From positions 1 through 52,309 of the forward strand of contig CAJMLL010000017.1 in assembly GCA_905214225.1 (NCBI GenBank): DNA of 52,309 nucleotides. Direction: 5' to 3'. A program made the translations under genes and the position numbers. Shown piece by piece: positions 52,233 to 52,309 of the stretch; position 1 is the stretch's first letter; each line of letters opens with the position of its first letter. The DNA is from an uncultured bacterium. Lineage in GTDB: Bacteria > Bacillota > Clostridia > Peptostreptococcales > Anaerovoracaceae. The notes beneath the pieces are model-generated. The model was not told the origin of the DNA. It did not search any database and saw only the letters and a list, made by a program, of their open reading frames with translations.

Positions 52233-52309
52233 CTAAGTTTGACCCGCAGCTTCCTTCAGAATATCCTTTTCACTGCTTCTTCCGAAAATCATGTTCTGAA
52301 GCTTGCGGA
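52233..52309 (-). CDS. Partial small protein at the window edge
   Basis: The minus-strand frame RKLQNMIFGRSSEKDILKEA ends at TAG 52233, eight bases before the integrase start. Position suggests an excisionase or small regulator of the element; the visible 24 residues do not prove this. The gene continues outside the window. Confidence 0.5.
   Translation of the reverse strand, partial: RKLQNMIFGRSSEKDILKEAAGQT

Larger units (their letters stand above)
51240..52309. mobile_element. Left end of an integrative element, continuing beyond the window
   Basis: The element begins where the permease homology ends and carries a tyrosine recombinase reading toward the window interior, its 3' end 18 bp from the junction, the arrangement of many conjugative or phage-like elements. 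A second small partial gene lies at the right edge. The other end and cargo are outside the window; the core attachment repeat cannot be defined without it. Confidence 0.75.

Noticed and set aside
1..52309. CRISPR array, tRNA, rRNA or toxin-antitoxin pair
   Set aside because: No regularly spaced repeats, cloverleaf or rRNA motifs, or paired toxin-antitoxin genes were found by reading both strands.

Overview
The window looks like a chromosomal segment of a mid-GC anaerobic Clostridia-type Firmicute. Shine-Dalgarno sites are strong (AGGAGG type) and sigmaA promoters are near consensus. Anaerobe-typical genes include an asrABC sulfite reductase, a superoxide reductase module, a URO-D type methyltransferase, iron-sulfur proteins and several c-di-GMP proteins. 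No ribosomal or tRNA gene was recognised. Genus cannot be fixed from this sequence.

Layout. 0.1-9.7 kb: a LytTR regulator, an HTH-superoxide reductase fusion, a large GGDEF/EAL protein, two secreted proteins, a small membrane protein, an FNT channel and a QueG-like Fe-S protein. 9.9-17.2 kb: an XRE regulator with a membrane anchor, an MBL hydrolase, a GNAT-glutaredoxin fusion, an ADP-ribosylglycohydrolase coupled to an HMCES/YedK protein, VanZ, an LMW phosphatase and Ogt. Between these lie remnants of a winged-helix gene, an IS3 transposase, a histidine phosphatase and an ABC permease. 17.6-25.3 kb: peptide deformylase, adenine deaminase, an EAL protein, a PAS/GGDEF protein and a VOC protein. 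25.4-27.4 kb: an arsR-acr3-arsC operon. 27.7-31.7 kb: a membrane protein, remnants of tag and tenA, a nitrilase, and a CDF metal transporter behind a consensus promoter.

32-35.8 kb: asrABC followed by a Crp/Fnr regulator, which together form a sulfite-to-sulfide module; the FNT channel at 7.9 kb could move its substrate or product. 35.8-40.4 kb: a uracil-DNA glycosylase-family protein, a YfcE phosphodiesterase, an M18 aminopeptidase and a DUF1858/DUF438/PAS protein. 40.8-43.1 kb: a class M sirtuin with a zinc macrodomain (a reversible ADP-ribosylation pair), then an Rrf2 regulator. 43.3-49.7 kb: an EamA transporter, a three-gene unit (URO-D methyltransferase, membrane protein, TIGR04076 protein), a Lys/Thr-rich secreted protein, a second VOC protein and a flavodoxin-like reductase. 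49.9-52.3 kb: a DUF1805 protein, a truncated lysR abutting an opuCB-type permease, and the permease itself cut off where an integrative element with a tyrosine recombinase begins and runs out of the window.

Two themes recur. The first is stress and detoxification: superoxide, arsenic, metals, sulfite, alkylated or uracil-containing DNA, and ADP-ribose. The second is gene decay by internal deletion: at least four loci keep recognisable ends of a gene but have lost the middle, and several more are truncated at one end. No CRISPR array or complete phage was seen.
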